From contig WION01000032.1 in the NCBI GenBank assembly GCA_015039365.1, positions 274,545 to 338,544 of the forward strand: a DNA stretch of 64,000 bases. The letters run 5' to 3'. Shown piece by piece: positions 1 to 11,764 of this stretch. Every line of letters begins with the position of its first letter. Position 1 is the first letter of the stretch. The notes beneath the pieces were generated by a model. It saw only the letters and a program-made list of their open reading frames with translations. It was not told where the DNA came from and searched no databases. The translations under genes and the position numbers were made by a program. This DNA comes from Amanita rubescens (taxonomy: Eukaryota; Basidiomycota; Agaricomycetes; Agaricales; Amanitaceae).

Positions 1-2430
1 GCAAGATCCTCACGCGCAGGATCATAAGGCAGGATCAAGTAACGGGGAGCATGGCTGCTGTCCGACCTCGGCGCCGCAGTACAGATGCGGAATAGTGCTC
101 GAAACATCACCAGCATGGCCGAGGAGAACATTTGTCCCACTTTAAGCAGAAGCGAAGCAGGTTACGTTATTGCCAAAACTGTCGTGAATCGTGAACTGTC
201 TGTTTCAAGGCCCTTCGGGTAGCCTTCTTATGATACGTGAACTTTGCAAGTTGATTGCCGGGTGGCCATACTTGACGGAATGGTGATGAGCTGGCAATGA
301 TCCGACATGACAGGAATAGACGCTGAAACATGAGAGGTAATGCTCTCCCATGCATCTGCGGGCGATTGGGAGGCGAGTCAGTAGCTGGTACTCCCGAGTC
401 GGATTTTAGTCATGCCTTTGTCTTTGCGTCTCTTCAATGCCCACTCATAGCTGCCCTGCGCTAAGCTTTCCGAACTTCAACCTCAGTTGGAACTCATTCC
501 GGGTTACTGTGTCCCTGCTAATAGAATAAGTCAAAAAAAGCTCAACAGACATTGGATATCCACAATTTAAAGAAAGGCTTATGTACGAACGAGCAAAAAG
601 AACGAAGGAAGCACTTACTCATCATACAGTCATAAGTAAAATCAGGATTTTGACAATCCAAGGACCCCTTCATCAATTTACGCAAGCGGATTTAGCTCCG
701 GCCTGTCGCGCGCAGCAGCTAAACACAGCAAACACAGGGAGTGCCTCGATCAAGTGGAGAAATCTACGAGGGCCAGATGCAAGATAGCTCATGCCTCAAG
801 TTGCCATTGTACACTATCTCGTTCTGGTGTATGGATGGATGGCGACAATTAGACGAGCAGTTACAGATGAGGTCATAGCGCACACCTTTTCATTTGACTC
901 TCCCAAAATGACATCAGCATCATATTGGGACGGATGCTACATTTTCCAGAGAACGGAAGGTATCTTGCAATCCATTAACCCGAGACTGATACCTGAGGTG
1001 TATATCGTTCGGGAGCTAAAAGAGGCAGAGGTGGGAAGTTGACTCCCTGCGACGACAAAATAGTCACAAACAAACCTCCTCACTATCAAAAGGGAACTTA
1101 CTCGGCGCCAATTACTCTGATAATGGTCTATATATATTGTTTCTGTATTTCGTGCGATCAACCCCACATCCAAGCTAAATAGTTTTCGGAAACAAGCTAA
1201 GCGTATATGAATCATTTATGTGCGTTGGTCCATCCGTAGACACTGAACTGAAATGTTACGCTAATGGTTGACCAGACAACATTATTGAAATTTAAATTGG
1301 GACAAGAAATAAAAATAGATTCTTGGACAACGTCTTTCAATCTAAGGACAGGACCTAAAATTGACACTCACTGCCAGCAAGATCAAACCAAACCGCCGTT
1401 ATGACTCGTCTAGCAGCCCAGAGTACAATATCGAGTCATTTCGTTGCCTCTAATATGTGCGACCAGGATACGAAGCACAACTTAGCGGTATTGGCGTGGG
1501 CGGGCGTCTAAGATGAACAAATGGCAACGCCTCAACGTCCTTGCTGCGCCATCCTCTTTCCACTGCGATCAGAAATACTCGGAGAAGTCACAAATGCATT
1601 TGGGCATTCTATCGTGGCAGCTGGGATCAGCGATCATCTAGGCAATATCTTATCGTCTATTTCTCTGACCGCCCGGCGCCATCAATCAGTGATGGGCTTG
1701 CGCTACTCATGCCCTCTGTAACGCCACGCTAGCGCTCCTTCCTGACTTGAAAAGTTTTTTCTCGTTCACGGGAACAAACTATACTTCCGCGGGCATCTTC
1801 TTCCTCCCCCATCGGTGACGATTGCAATTCGGCAGCACGTGTACGTGTACGCACCGTGATCCGGAGTTTCGCGAATCGCTTGCATACGAGTGATTTTCGC
1901 TCCAACAAGATCATGCAAGGCAACATTTATTAACCGGAGAGCCTTTAACGACCGAAACGCAACTCACGAAGAGCATCCGGTCTGACTTTTACCGAGTAGA
2001 AGGCGGTGGTGTGTCGACGGCATGTACACCAAATATAGTAGGCCGCCCAAGGTTGCCCATAACATGAGCTTCCACAACGTTGCCACATTGCTCTGAAGCC
2101 GATCAGAAACAATGGGCCACATTCGTGAGTGCCTTCTTGAATGATCGAATGCTCAAAGAAGACGTTTATGTTCTATTTTAGGTTTACCGACAGGAATGGC
2201 GATCCCAGAAACACATATTTCACAAGTACGACCTCGAGCAGGACTGGTTGAAACACCACAAAGCATGGGCGCCCAGGTGATGAAATAACATAGCACGTCA
2301 CGGGCGTCCTCTGTCTTGCTATATAACGGGAATATGCAACAGACGGCTTGCAAAGTAGCAAAAATACTTACTCCTTTCAGCTACCATAAGCACGACTTCC
2401 ATATTTAGGTCTCATCGGTGAACTTACAAG
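1..2430. other. No supported gene
   Basis: Both strands were read. Only short open frames are present, none with a recognisable domain or a convincing chain of fungal splice sites. Base composition is ordinary and CpG-containing, unlike the NLR genes further on. Short stretches may be decayed genes, but I cannot assign them. Confidence 0.4.
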
Positions 2431-2436
2431 ATCACT

Positions 2437-2827
2437 ATGGACGTCACCTATGCAACGTCTGACGAGCCCAGGGTAGGCTCAAAATCACCGCTTGCTTACG
2501 AAAGTGATTGACTTTGACCTTTGTCTTTGCAGGTTAAACTTCCGACCGTTTCCCGCGACTGGCTATCAACCTCGTCGAAGCGTGCTCCAGGCCCAAGGGG
2601 TTCGCCGCAGGTACGTTAGTCGGCTCAATCTACGCTCCTTTTTCGCGCGGCTTACGAGCTAGCAGTGATGCTTACACTCAGGACTGTCCAAAAAAGGATC
2701 AAGATCGAGGTAAGGGTACGACGGATTAATGTTTGGCTTCGAGGGCATTCACTGCTCCGAGTCCGCGAGTCTTTGTCATCTCCGTCTTTCAGATCTCTCC
2801 CCTGTCATCGATCTGTCGCATGAATGA
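2437..2827 (+). CDS. Possible small four-exon gene, unknown product
   Basis: Candidate exons are 2437-2472, 2533-2610, 2682-2709 and 2793-2827. Each junction has GT and AG ends, the introns are 60-83 bp, and the summed length (177 nt) is an exact multiple of three, giving about 58 residues. The predicted protein is hydrophilic, rich in Pro, Ser and Lys, with no motif I recognise. It may instead be part of a longer gene whose other exons I did not find, or a chance chain of splice-like sites. It lies just upstream of the HPP-family gene on the same strand. Confidence 0.25.
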
Positions 2828-2998
2828 GATTCCAGAAGTATAAACCTTGCGCAGAAGGCGCCCTGCTTGCTTTTCTGTGGATTACAAACGGACCGGACGC
2901 CGGACAAACTCAAATCCTCGCCACCATAGAGTACTTATTTGAGGACCGAGTGGCAGGATTGAATGTCAGGCTGAACCCCATCGCCTTGACCATCGCAT

Positions 2999-3843
2999 AT
3001 GTCTGCGTCATTCCGTAGGTAGGTACCTCGTTTTACTCTCTCTCGCCTCTCTCGCTTTTCTTCTCATGTCCTGATGAGTCCGCTTTTACAACAGAGCTTT
3101 CGCTGCACTATGCGACCTGTCCCGGTGGCCGTTCTGGTTATCCAGATGGCTAGGATACCGGGCAATGCGACCGCCTGCACTACCATGGTACAGATCAATA
3201 TTCTGGTGTTTTATAGCAACATTTTGCGGAGTCGCGCTCATTCAAGGCATCTTTGGAAGAGTAAAAACATTCGTCGGCCATGAGGTACCGCCTATCGTCT
3301 ACAGCTATGTGCGTATATTGCTATGTACCGACTGGAAACCAGGGTGTTGACGTGGTAACCTCCCCAGGGTAGCGCAGCAGCTATTGCTTTTGCTACGTTT
3401 GATTCCCCCACGGCCCAGCCTCGCGCATTTCTTACGGGCCATTTCATGGGCGCCCTGGTGGGCGTATCGATTACAAAACTCTTTGATCTCGTGCACGGCG
3501 AGGAGACCTCTGAACGTTATCTATGGTTAACAGGGGCCCTATCGTGCTCTGTGGCCATCCTGTTGATGACAATAACAAATACAGTGCATCCGCCAGCTGG
3601 TAAGAAAACCATATTCGTTAACTTCACAATGTCCTCAACGAGGTTCTTTTTTTCTTTCAGGAGCCACTTCCGTTCTAGCGTCCACTACGCCAGAAGTGAG
3701 ACAAATGGGCTGGGTCCTATTACCGATCGTCATCATCTCAGTCGCTTTTGCTGATGTCCGTGGCACTAATCATCAATAACATTGAAACTCAATATCCATT
3801 GTATTGGATAAAAGCACCAGAACCAGACTGGCGACGCCGATGA
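2999..3843 (+). CDS. HPP-family integral membrane protein, 3' end frameshifted
   Basis: Four exons are predicted: 2999-3018, 3095-3308, 3368-3599 and 3661 onward. The first three introns are 59-76 bp with clean GT-AG ends and matching phases. The protein carries the family's marks: a start-proximal SRWLGYR segment, hydrophobic spans (IFWCFIATFCGVALIQGIF and others), the stretch AQPRAFLTGHFMGALVGV, and the signature NTVHPPAGATS. HPP proteins are small four-helix membrane proteins; some members have been linked to anion or nitrite transport, but the role here is inference. After LLPIVIIS the frame used so far reads into a stop at 3777-3779. The expected last helix and tail (LLLMSVALIINNIETQYPLY) continue one base out of frame to a stop at 3841-3843. 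This is a one-base frameshift or a sequencing error. The usual length is about 200-230 residues, which the frameshifted version would match. Confidence 0.8.
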
Positions 3844-4779
3844 AAAGCATAGCATTGGGCAAAGTGAATTGGGTACCACGTCCCGCGCGTGGTTCTCGGA
3901 TACTACGTTGGCAAGTCTTACGATACCCGAAAAGGCCCATCTTCCCGTTTGATACAGGAGGAAATGGTGGCAGCCAATTTCCTCATCTCTCATTTTATTC
4001 ACTTCTTATGGATATCACATGGAATCAGTCAATTGCATGCATAGACAGGGATATATCGTACGGGATACGACAGCATATCTGCATTTGTTTTTCATACGCT
4101 CATGGACGTTATAAGCTGCATATGTAAATGTAACTTAAGGCAAGGGTTAATAGTTGAGAATAAAAAGCATATCACTCTCGAAACCATCGTTGTTGCGCGA
4201 GTTGAACAACGGAGGCAAAGCGCTCACATTTCCAAAGAAGCGCGAGGGAAGGGGTGGAGCGCAAGCCTGGAATAACCAAGAGAGGAAACCGATCCCGAGA
4301 CTGTGGGATGCGTTTAGTTTTCAAGTTCTTGAGCCTATCCGCGCCCTCCGGTTACACCCGGAGATGAATTACATTAAATTTTTCACAAGAAGACCGTGAT
4401 CAGACCGTTATTGTTCGAATTTCCGACGTGAAGAAGTGATTTCTAGGACAGACCGAGGTGTTGAGTGACCCTGGACTCGTGCTCGTACTGAGGCTAGCCA
4501 TGACGGCCGTCCAAAAAGACAGAAAGGAACCTTAATTCTCGCTGTCAATTATGAATTCATCGACTGCGAAGATCGGAATGCATGTGCCTACCTCCGTAGC
4601 CATGGAGAGCGCGATGTTCCGCCGCTGGCTCCAGGCATGTGGTTCAGAGTTAGAAGAGAACATTGTGTACCTCAGTTGGCCATAACTCACGAATCCAAAT
4701 AGAGCCAAATACAATATTGAACATCGGTGTAGAGGGCCTGTCAACAACATCAAGACTCCGGGAAGCGTCAAGAATAACG
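3844..4779. other. No supported gene; upstream region of eL14
   Basis: No coding exon is convincing on either strand. A 136-codon open frame on the minus strand (4532-4942) covers the eL14 start and first intron and has no recognisable features. The last 250 bases before 4780 are partly preserved upstream of the eL14 pseudogene copies, so they probably contain the eL14 promoter. Confidence 0.4.
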
Positions 4780-5509
4780 ATGACAGTAAGTACCACGGCA
4801 TTATTCGTATTCTATGGATGCTGCTGGATGAGACTACGAGCCAGAAAGAACGGCTGAAAAGCCCGCTTTGGATGGATGCTTGTGATACCGGGTGGATGAC
4901 GTCCTTGCTGGCCTTGTCAGTATCACACAGGGCGGCAACCATTGAACCTCGATGTGCTGAAATTCAACGACATAAAGATGCTGATACTATTTTCTGCAGG
5001 ATTCAAACTTTACCCGCTTTGTTGAGGTCGGCCGTGGTGCGTCCTTCAGTCTTTGTAAATCCTCACAAATTTAACTAGCCTAACAGTCGTCTTCCTCAAA
5101 TCCGGCCCATCCGCAGGAAAAATCGCCGTTATTGCCGAGATCATTGACCACAATCGCGTACGCGACCTTACTCTTTCCACTGATCCTTTGGACTAACTCG
5201 TTCATCAACCGACAGGCCATGATTGACGGCCCATCAACGGGTGTGCCCCGCCAACCTTTCCCTTACAAACATCTCGTCCTCACTCCCCTCAAACTATCAA
5301 AACTGCCACGCGGCGCGGGCTCCGGTGTGATAAAGAAGCAACTGGAGAAGGAAGCCACCCTGGACAAGTGGGAGAAGTCAAAATGGACACAGAGGCGGCT
5401 GGCGTTGGAGAAGAGACGGACGCTGAACGACTTTGGCCGCTTCCAGGTTATGTTGGCCAAGAAGCAGCGGAGGGACGTGGTCAGGAGAAAGCTCAAGTCC
5501 AGTGCATGA
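4780..5509 (+). CDS. RPL14: 60S ribosomal protein eL14
   Basis: Four exons: 4780-4785 (ATG ACA only), 5000-5036, 5087-5157 and 5216-5509. Introns are 214, 50 and 58 bp. All phases agree and the total is 408 nt, 135 residues, close to the usual fungal eL14 length of about 138. Recognisable segments are NFTRFVEVGRVVFLKSGPSA at the N-terminal SH3-like fold, IIDHNRAMIDGPSTGVPRQ, and the basic C-terminal helix FGRFQVMLAKKQRRDVVRRK. A start codon on a tiny first exon followed by a longer intron is common in fungal ribosomal protein genes. The start was chosen because ATG ACA is followed by a strong GTAAGT donor and joins in phase to the conserved second exon. This is the only intact copy. Three decayed copies with retained introns lie downstream, so the family spread here by DNA duplication, not by retroposition. 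Confidence 0.93.
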
Positions 5510-5689
5510 GTGCGCGCGTTCGACTGTACTTGTGTATATAAAACGAGACAGGTTTTTTGCGCATACCATACTACGTACGTCGCATGTTGGGACGACGCAG
5601 CGTTCGATCATGTGCATTAGTTTTACTTGCCTAAACTGTAAACGTGAATTATTGTCTTGCTGCCGTTCGCGTCCTACGCCCTCCCTTTT

Positions 5690-6720
5690 CACAGTCTGGA
5701 ATGTTTACATGCAAACCTGTGGGGCCTTCGCTCTCCTACGGTAGCCATTTGGAAGTGGATGTCATGAAAGAGGCTAGATGCGAGGAGTGGACGTGCATAC
5801 GGGATCTACTGTATATGAGTGTCGTCATGCACACAAATTTACATATTGGTCTGACTACGGGAGACTAGATCTACTGCACTACCTTCGTCATGGAGAGTCT
5901 GGACCTTCTCGGCAGCGGGGCACTTTACGCGCAGACCGACGTTCCACCGCTCGCCCCTACAGCAAACGACGGCGTTGTACTCCTAGACGACAACTTACAT
6001 CTCCCTCGGGCTTGTGGTTGTGCATGGGCTTGGAAATTAAGTGGCATCTACCGTTCTCCGACGCCAGCGGCTACTGTAACTCAAGTAAAACGACTTCAAG
6101 TCTCGGGTGTAAGACAGTAAGCAAAGCAGCATTGTCCGTGTTCTATGGATGCTCATTGGAGTCTAGATGAGTTCGCGAGCCAGAAAGAATGGCTGCAAAG
6201 CCCACTTTGGGTGGATGCTTGTGATACGGGGTGGATGACGTCTTCTCCTGTATCACGCAGAGCGGCGAACCTCGACGCCTTGTAAATTGTAAATTGACAA
6301 TATGGAAACCTTGAAGATATGCTATAGAAGGCTCGAGTTTGAATGGTGGTACGACATAAGTTGACCTGAAAGTAGTCTTCCTTAAATCCGACACATCCGC
6401 AGACAAGTACTCGTAATCGTTGAAAGCTCAAAATCATTGACCACAACTGCGTACGCCTTCATGATTTTTCGACTGATCTCTTCGGATTATCACATTCGTC
6501 AAGCAGCAGGTCATGATCGGTGCCGTGTCCCGTCAACCTTCCATTTAAAAGCATCTTGTTCTTACGCGTGAAAAGGCAAAGTGGATAGGGGGCTGGCTTT
6601 GAAAAGCAATGCAAGGACCTTGTCAGGAAGCTGCTTCACAAGCCCCGTGTATTAAAGCATTTTGGACCGTACTTGTGCATAACACGAGACGCGCTTTACG
6701 CGTACCCTGCAATGTAAATA
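5690..6720 (+). pseudogene. Decayed eL14 copy (block B)
   Basis: The segment 6180-6275 matches the first-intron region of the intact eL14 gene (about 4845-4945). Sequence from about 6385 to 6660 matches its second to fourth exons, with many substitutions, frame breaks and small deletions. The second intron remains recognisable between ATCATTGACCACAA and the GGTCATGATCGG segment. The part before 6130 is shared with the block at 13.6-14.1 kb. No intact reading frame survives. This block lies immediately upstream of NACHT-ANK1, in the same relation that block D has to NACHT-ANK2. Confidence 0.8.
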
Positions 6721-6924
6721 ACGTCGCATGCTGAGACCCAACTGCAATCTGATCTTAGAGTGCTTCAATCATGTGCACAAATTCCAGCGTATCTAATCGT
6801 GTTTGTGACTGACCTAAATCCTAAACGTATCATCGCGTTATTTTCCATTCACGCCCTCCGCTCTGCCTTGCTTTAATCGTGCATAAACACACAGACCCAT
6901 TTCTGCGCATTTTTAAGATCAGGA

Positions 6925-6991
6925 GCGTGACTATGGGAGTCACAATCAGCAGCACTTTCCCACAGGGCTTCTTTTCACTCGCACCACCATC
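6925..6991 (+). promoter_or_regulatory. Conserved leader upstream of NACHT-ANK1 start
   Basis: The bases just before the ATG are closely matched in front of NACHT-ANK2 (18215-18266) and NACHT-ANK3 (minus strand, 44558-44625). A core like CACTTTCYCACAG is followed by a TTTCACTCGCACC-like stretch and CACCACCATC directly before ATGG. Surrounding promoter sequence is not conserved to the same degree. It may be 5' UTR and core promoter or a translational element; the sequence alone cannot tell which. Confidence 0.6.
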
Positions 6992-9900
6992 ATGGGGGCC
7001 TCCTCCTCCAGGATATCTCGCAAGCGCAGGCTATCGGACTTGGATGAGTCTGACATTAGTGAGAGTGACAGGAAAAAGGCTAAGAGGACAGGCATAGATG
7101 ATCAGTATCCCACATCAATGTCTACAGACAGCTCAGATAATACTATACCACAACATGGTCAGAACAGGTCTGTTTCTCAAATGCCCTGCCACTGCACACA
7201 ATCATAACCTGTGCCAGCCATCTTGCAAATACCTCTCAATGTAATCTTCAATCAACAGGGGTGTGGCATGTCTATCCAGGGTAAAGTGGACTACATTATT
7301 ATGGTTATTTTGTGAATGCTAAAACTATTCACCTCTTATATCATACAATGTTCCGTCATCAAGTTCTAGGTATATTTTGAAGTTGCTGTTTTTTCACTGG
7401 ACTAATATCAGTCTCAAGTGCCTTTCAAGGTGCTCAATATGTGGGAATAAGTGACTCTGCATTCTTTGAGATTCATGGGGTGTGTATGTACAGTTCATTG
7501 ATAAGGAAATTTACTCACAAAATTGTAGGATGTCAATAGTATGCATTTAAATAATTGGAATTATTCATTTTCATCACATGCAGTTCAATCTACCTCAGCC
7601 TCAAATGATATGGGTATGTGTTTAATTACATATGCAGAACAACTACAATTGACAGCTGTAATAGGGAAGTACAGGCAGTGGTTGAAGCCTTGTGACCCAT
7701 CTGCTAACCATAACAATGCTCTGAGAAAATGCTATGTTGAGACTGGAAAATGGCTTTTGGAACACTCCATGTACAAGGAATGGAAACAGAAGAATAACTC
7801 TTTCATGTGGATTCATGGTATATGTGAGTGAATGTCATTTGGAAGCATCCAATTCTGACTTGATTGTAGCTGGTGCTGGAAAAACAGTTATTTTGTAAGC
7901 TATGCATTTCTGTTGGTGGTAATCATTGATCTTGATGACCCAAGCTCCACTGTTGTTCAAGACATTCAATCAATTGCCAAGAAAGGCACCATTGGATTGG
8001 CATATTTCTATTGTGATGTTTCTGATGCCAAAAAGAGGAATGTCAATGATATTCTTAGCTCATTGGTTGTCCATCTGCTTGCCTGGAAACCATCCAATCA
8101 TTCACTTCTGGACAGAGCCCATGATGAGGATTGTATGAATGGATTTTCATTACCCTCTGATGACAAACTTCAAGAAGCCCTGAGAGAACTAATATCTAGC
8201 TTTGAAATGACTTTCATTCTTATTGATGGACTGGATGAATGTCTGGACTGGGGGGAGGTGCTAAAATTTATAGAAATTATTCACAGATGGGGTTTATGGC
8301 AGTGTCACTTGCTTGTTACAAGCAGGAAAGAGCAAAAGATTGTCAAATCAATGGTGTCAATGTACCCCCTGGAAATTGACATGTCACAGATGCCAGTTGA
8401 TGATGACATTGCAAAGTACATTAGCTTTATGCTCAATTCTTGTTCAGAGCTGGAAGAATGGGGACCAGAGGAGAAAGGTTTAATCAGAAAATTCCTGTCA
8501 GAAAAGGCTAAAGGAATGTAAGTGTGATACTATATCAGTACAACTTTGACATGTTTAACAGTGGGTAGGTTCCGCTGGGTAGCATGCCAGTTGGAGGAAC
8601 TGAAGAAATGTACTAAGAGAAGGAAAACATTGGACTACATCCTTGAAAGCCTTCCTGCAACATTAGAAGGAACATATGACCAGATTCTGAGCAGAATTCC
8701 TCCTGCTGATGCATCAGGAGCAGTAAAATTGTTGTTGTGGTTGGCATTTGCAAACCAACCATTGCATATTGACTACTTAGCTCTCATTGTGGAATTTGAT
8801 ATGGATAAGAGGGACTTTGATCCTGATGGAAGATTATCATCCTCTGCAGATGTCCTAAAGATCTGTTCCAGCCTTGTGACTAGAATGGATGATAATACAG
8901 TGCAACTTGCACATGCATCTGTAAAAACATATGTTCTAGAAAAGAAAAGAGCAATTCAATTCAACATAGTAATGGATCCTTCCATAGGGGACAGATTTGT
9001 GGGCCAGTGTTGCTTGTCTTATTTACTTCACTCAAAGGAAAATCTTCTGGAGAAACATAGTCTGTCAATCTGGAAAAGTTATCAGGGTTCACTGATAAGG
9101 TATGCTGCAAAGCATTGGGCAGGTCATTACTTAAGAAGCAAAGAAAGCTGGAATGTAGATGATCTTCAGCAAATGAAGAACTTCTTTGCACTGGACAACT
9201 TTGCATTCCAAAATTGGGTTAAAGTTTATAATTTTGAAGCAATTCCATTAACTACAAGACAATTGAAAGGACAGAGTCTTTTGTGGTGTAGTGCTTTACA
9301 TGGGATCACCAGCATTGTTGAGTGGCAGTTGATGAGTGTAATAAGGAGTAGTGAAGTTTTGGATGCACTTTATGTGGCATCACTCCATGGACACATTGCT
9401 GTTGTTGAAAGGCTTCTAGTAAAGCTTATGTGTTTCAGGAATAGTAATGAAATACGAGTGGGGAAAGTTACAGACATTGCAACTCAGATAAATAAAAATT
9501 ATGTAGATGCAGCAAAAAACAATGGAAATGCTCTTTATGCAGCATCACTGGGAGGGTATAATGATATTGTTAAACTGCTGCTTGACAGAGGAGCAGATGT
9601 GAATGCACAAGGAGGAATTTATGGAAATGCTCTCCAGGCTGCATCAGAACGAGGACATAATGAGATTGCTAAACTGCTGCTTGACAAAGGAGCATATGTG
9701 AATGCAGAAGGTGGTCATTATAAACATGCTCTGCAGGCTGCATCACAAGGAGGACATAATGAGACTGTTAAACTGCTGCTTGACAGAGGAGCATATGTCA
9801 ATGCAAAAGGTGGACATTATGGACATGCTCTTCAGGCTGCATCACAAGGAGGGCATGATGAGATTATTAAACTGTTGCTTGACAAAGGAGCATATGTTAA

Positions 9901-11764
9901 TGTACAGGGAGGTCATTATGGAAATGCTCTTCAGGCTGCATCACAAGGGGGACATGGTAAGATTGTTAAACTGCTACTTGATAAAGGAGCAGATGTGAAT
10001 GCACAAGGAGGACATTATGGAAATGCACTTCAGGCTGCATCACAAGGAGGGCATAATGATATTGTTAAGCTGCTGCTTGAAAAAGATGCAGATGTGAATG
10101 CACAGGGAGGATATTATGGAAATGCCCTTCAGGCTGCATTACAAGGATATAATGAGATTGTTGTACTGCTGCTTGACAGAGGAGCAGATGTGAATGCACA
10201 GGGAGGAGAACATGTAAATGCTCTCATAGCTGCATCATCAGGGGGACATATTGAGATTGTTAAACTGCTTCTAGAAAGAGGTGCAGATGTGAGTGCACAG
10301 GGAGGGAAACATGGAAATGCTCTTCAGGTTGCATCAGCAAGAGGGCATAATCAGATTGTTCAACTATTTCTTGAAAGAGGGGCAGATGTGAATGTACAGG
10401 GAGGACATTATGGAAATGCTCTCCAGGCTGCATCACAAGGAGGGCATGATGAGATTGTACAATTACTGCTTGAAAGGGGTGCAGATGTGAATGCACAAGG
10501 TGGACTTTATGGAAATGCTCTTCTGGTTGCATCACAAAAAGGGCATAACAAGATTGTTAAATTGTTGCTTGACAAAGGGGCTGATGTCAATGTACAGGGA
10601 GGCTATTATGGGCATGCTCTTCAAGCTGCATCAGGAAGGGGGCATAGTGAGATTGTCCAACTACTTCTTGAAAGAGGCATAGATGTGAATAAACAAGGAG
10701 GACATTATGGAAATTCTCTTCAGGCTGCATCAGCAAGAGGGCATCATGAGGTTGTTCAACTACTTCTTGAAGAAGGAGCAGATGTGAATGCACAGGGAGG
10801 ACACTATGGAAATGCACTTCAGGCTGCATCAGCTGAGGGGCATAATGAGATTGTTCAACTACTTCTTGAGCAAGGTGCAGGTGTGAATGCACAGGGAGAA
10901 TGTGAAAACACTCTTCAGGCAGCAGCAGCAAAGGGACATAATGTGATTATTCAACTACTTGAAAAAGGAGCAGATGTGAATGCACAGGGAGGTCTTCATG
11001 GAGGTCTTCTTAAGGCTGCATCAAGCTTAGGACAACATGGCATTGCTCAATTCCTGGTTGACAAAAGTGCAGATGTCAATGCTCAGGGAGGGGTGTATGG
11101 AAATCTTCTTCAGGCTGCATTAGCTGATGCACTACAAGGAGGACTTTATGAACATGGTGTTCAAGCTGCACCATATGGGGGGCATAATGAAATTGTTAAA
11201 CCATGGCCCCTTTATGGAAGAGCAGATGTGGTTTCACAGAGAGGATTGTATGCAGATGCTCTCCAAGCTGCATCAGCAGGAGGGCATAAGGCGATTGTTC
11301 AACTGCTTCTTGAAAAAAGTGCAGATGTAAATGTACAAGGAGGATACTATGGAAATGCTCTTCAGGCTGCATCAGCAGAGGGACATCATGACATTGTTCA
11401 ATTCCTGATTGAAAAAGGTGCAGATGTGAATGCACAGGGAGGATGCTATGGAAGTGCTCTTCAAGCTGCATCATTTAACGGTCATGCAATCATGGTACAA
11501 ATACTCCTGAGATGTGGGGCTGAGGCCATCTCCAACACTCATGCTGTGGAGATTAAATGGGCACATAATGGCATACTACATCAAGCAGTGGTTTGCAATG
11601 CTCTGCAGGCAGCATGCATTAGAGGACATGTTCCTATTGTGAAACTGTTACTAAATCATGGTGTTAAGCAAGAACACATTGAAACTGCTTTTCAAGCTGC
11701 CTCAGATATAGATCATTATTGGATTGTAGACTTATTGCTAAAACATGGAGCCAAGCAGAAATAA
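6992..11764 (+). CDS. NACHT-ankyrin NLR protein 1
   Basis: A fungal NOD-like receptor, a putative non-self or stress sensor. Predicted exons are 6992-7167, one or more small exons ending at 7369, 7412-7479, 7529-7538 (10 nt), 7584-7613, 7638-7823, 7870-7894 (25 nt), 7945-8517 and 8569-11764. From 7412 on all phases agree. Domains in order: a basic N-terminus starting MGASSSRISRKRR with a second cluster DRKKAKR; a short motif AFQGAQYVGISDSAFFEIHG; the NACHT-specific lead-in YRQWLKPCDPSANHN; Walker A (HGISGAGKT) across the 25-nt exon; Walker B FILIDGLDEC; the segment MFRWVACQLEELKKC; a winged-helix-like part ending LAHASVKTY; then about 23 ankyrin repeats to the C-terminus, which ends LLLKHGAKQK. 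The first ATG is supported by the conserved leader in all three paralogues. The gene body is CpG-poor and AT-rich compared with neighbouring genes. The exact exons between 7168 and 7411 are uncertain. Confidence 0.88.
9520..11764 (+). repeat. Ankyrin repeat array of NACHT-ANK1, about 23 units
   Basis: The repeat unit is about 33 codons (99 bp) with the consensus YGNALQAASQGGHNEIVKLL followed by LDKGADVNAQGGH. Units match each other at nucleotide level over long runs, for example repeated GGAAATGCTCTTCAGGCTGC. Units 15-18 (about 10890-11240) are irregular and one is truncated. Near the end an insert of about 20 residues (around IKWAHNGILHQAVV) interrupts the array before two divergent capping repeats. 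Two weaker repeats precede the array at about 9270-9420. Confidence 0.9.

Noticed and set aside
4532..4942. 136-codon minus-strand frame with hydrophobic stretches
   Set aside because: It covers the eL14 first exon and intron; no homologous frame survives in the related blocks and there is no domain.
10260..11474. Minus-strand frames inside the ankyrin arrays (His/Gln/Leu-rich)
   Set aside because: They repeat with the 99-bp ankyrin unit and are shadows of it. The same applies to plus-strand frames in the NACHT-ANK3 array.
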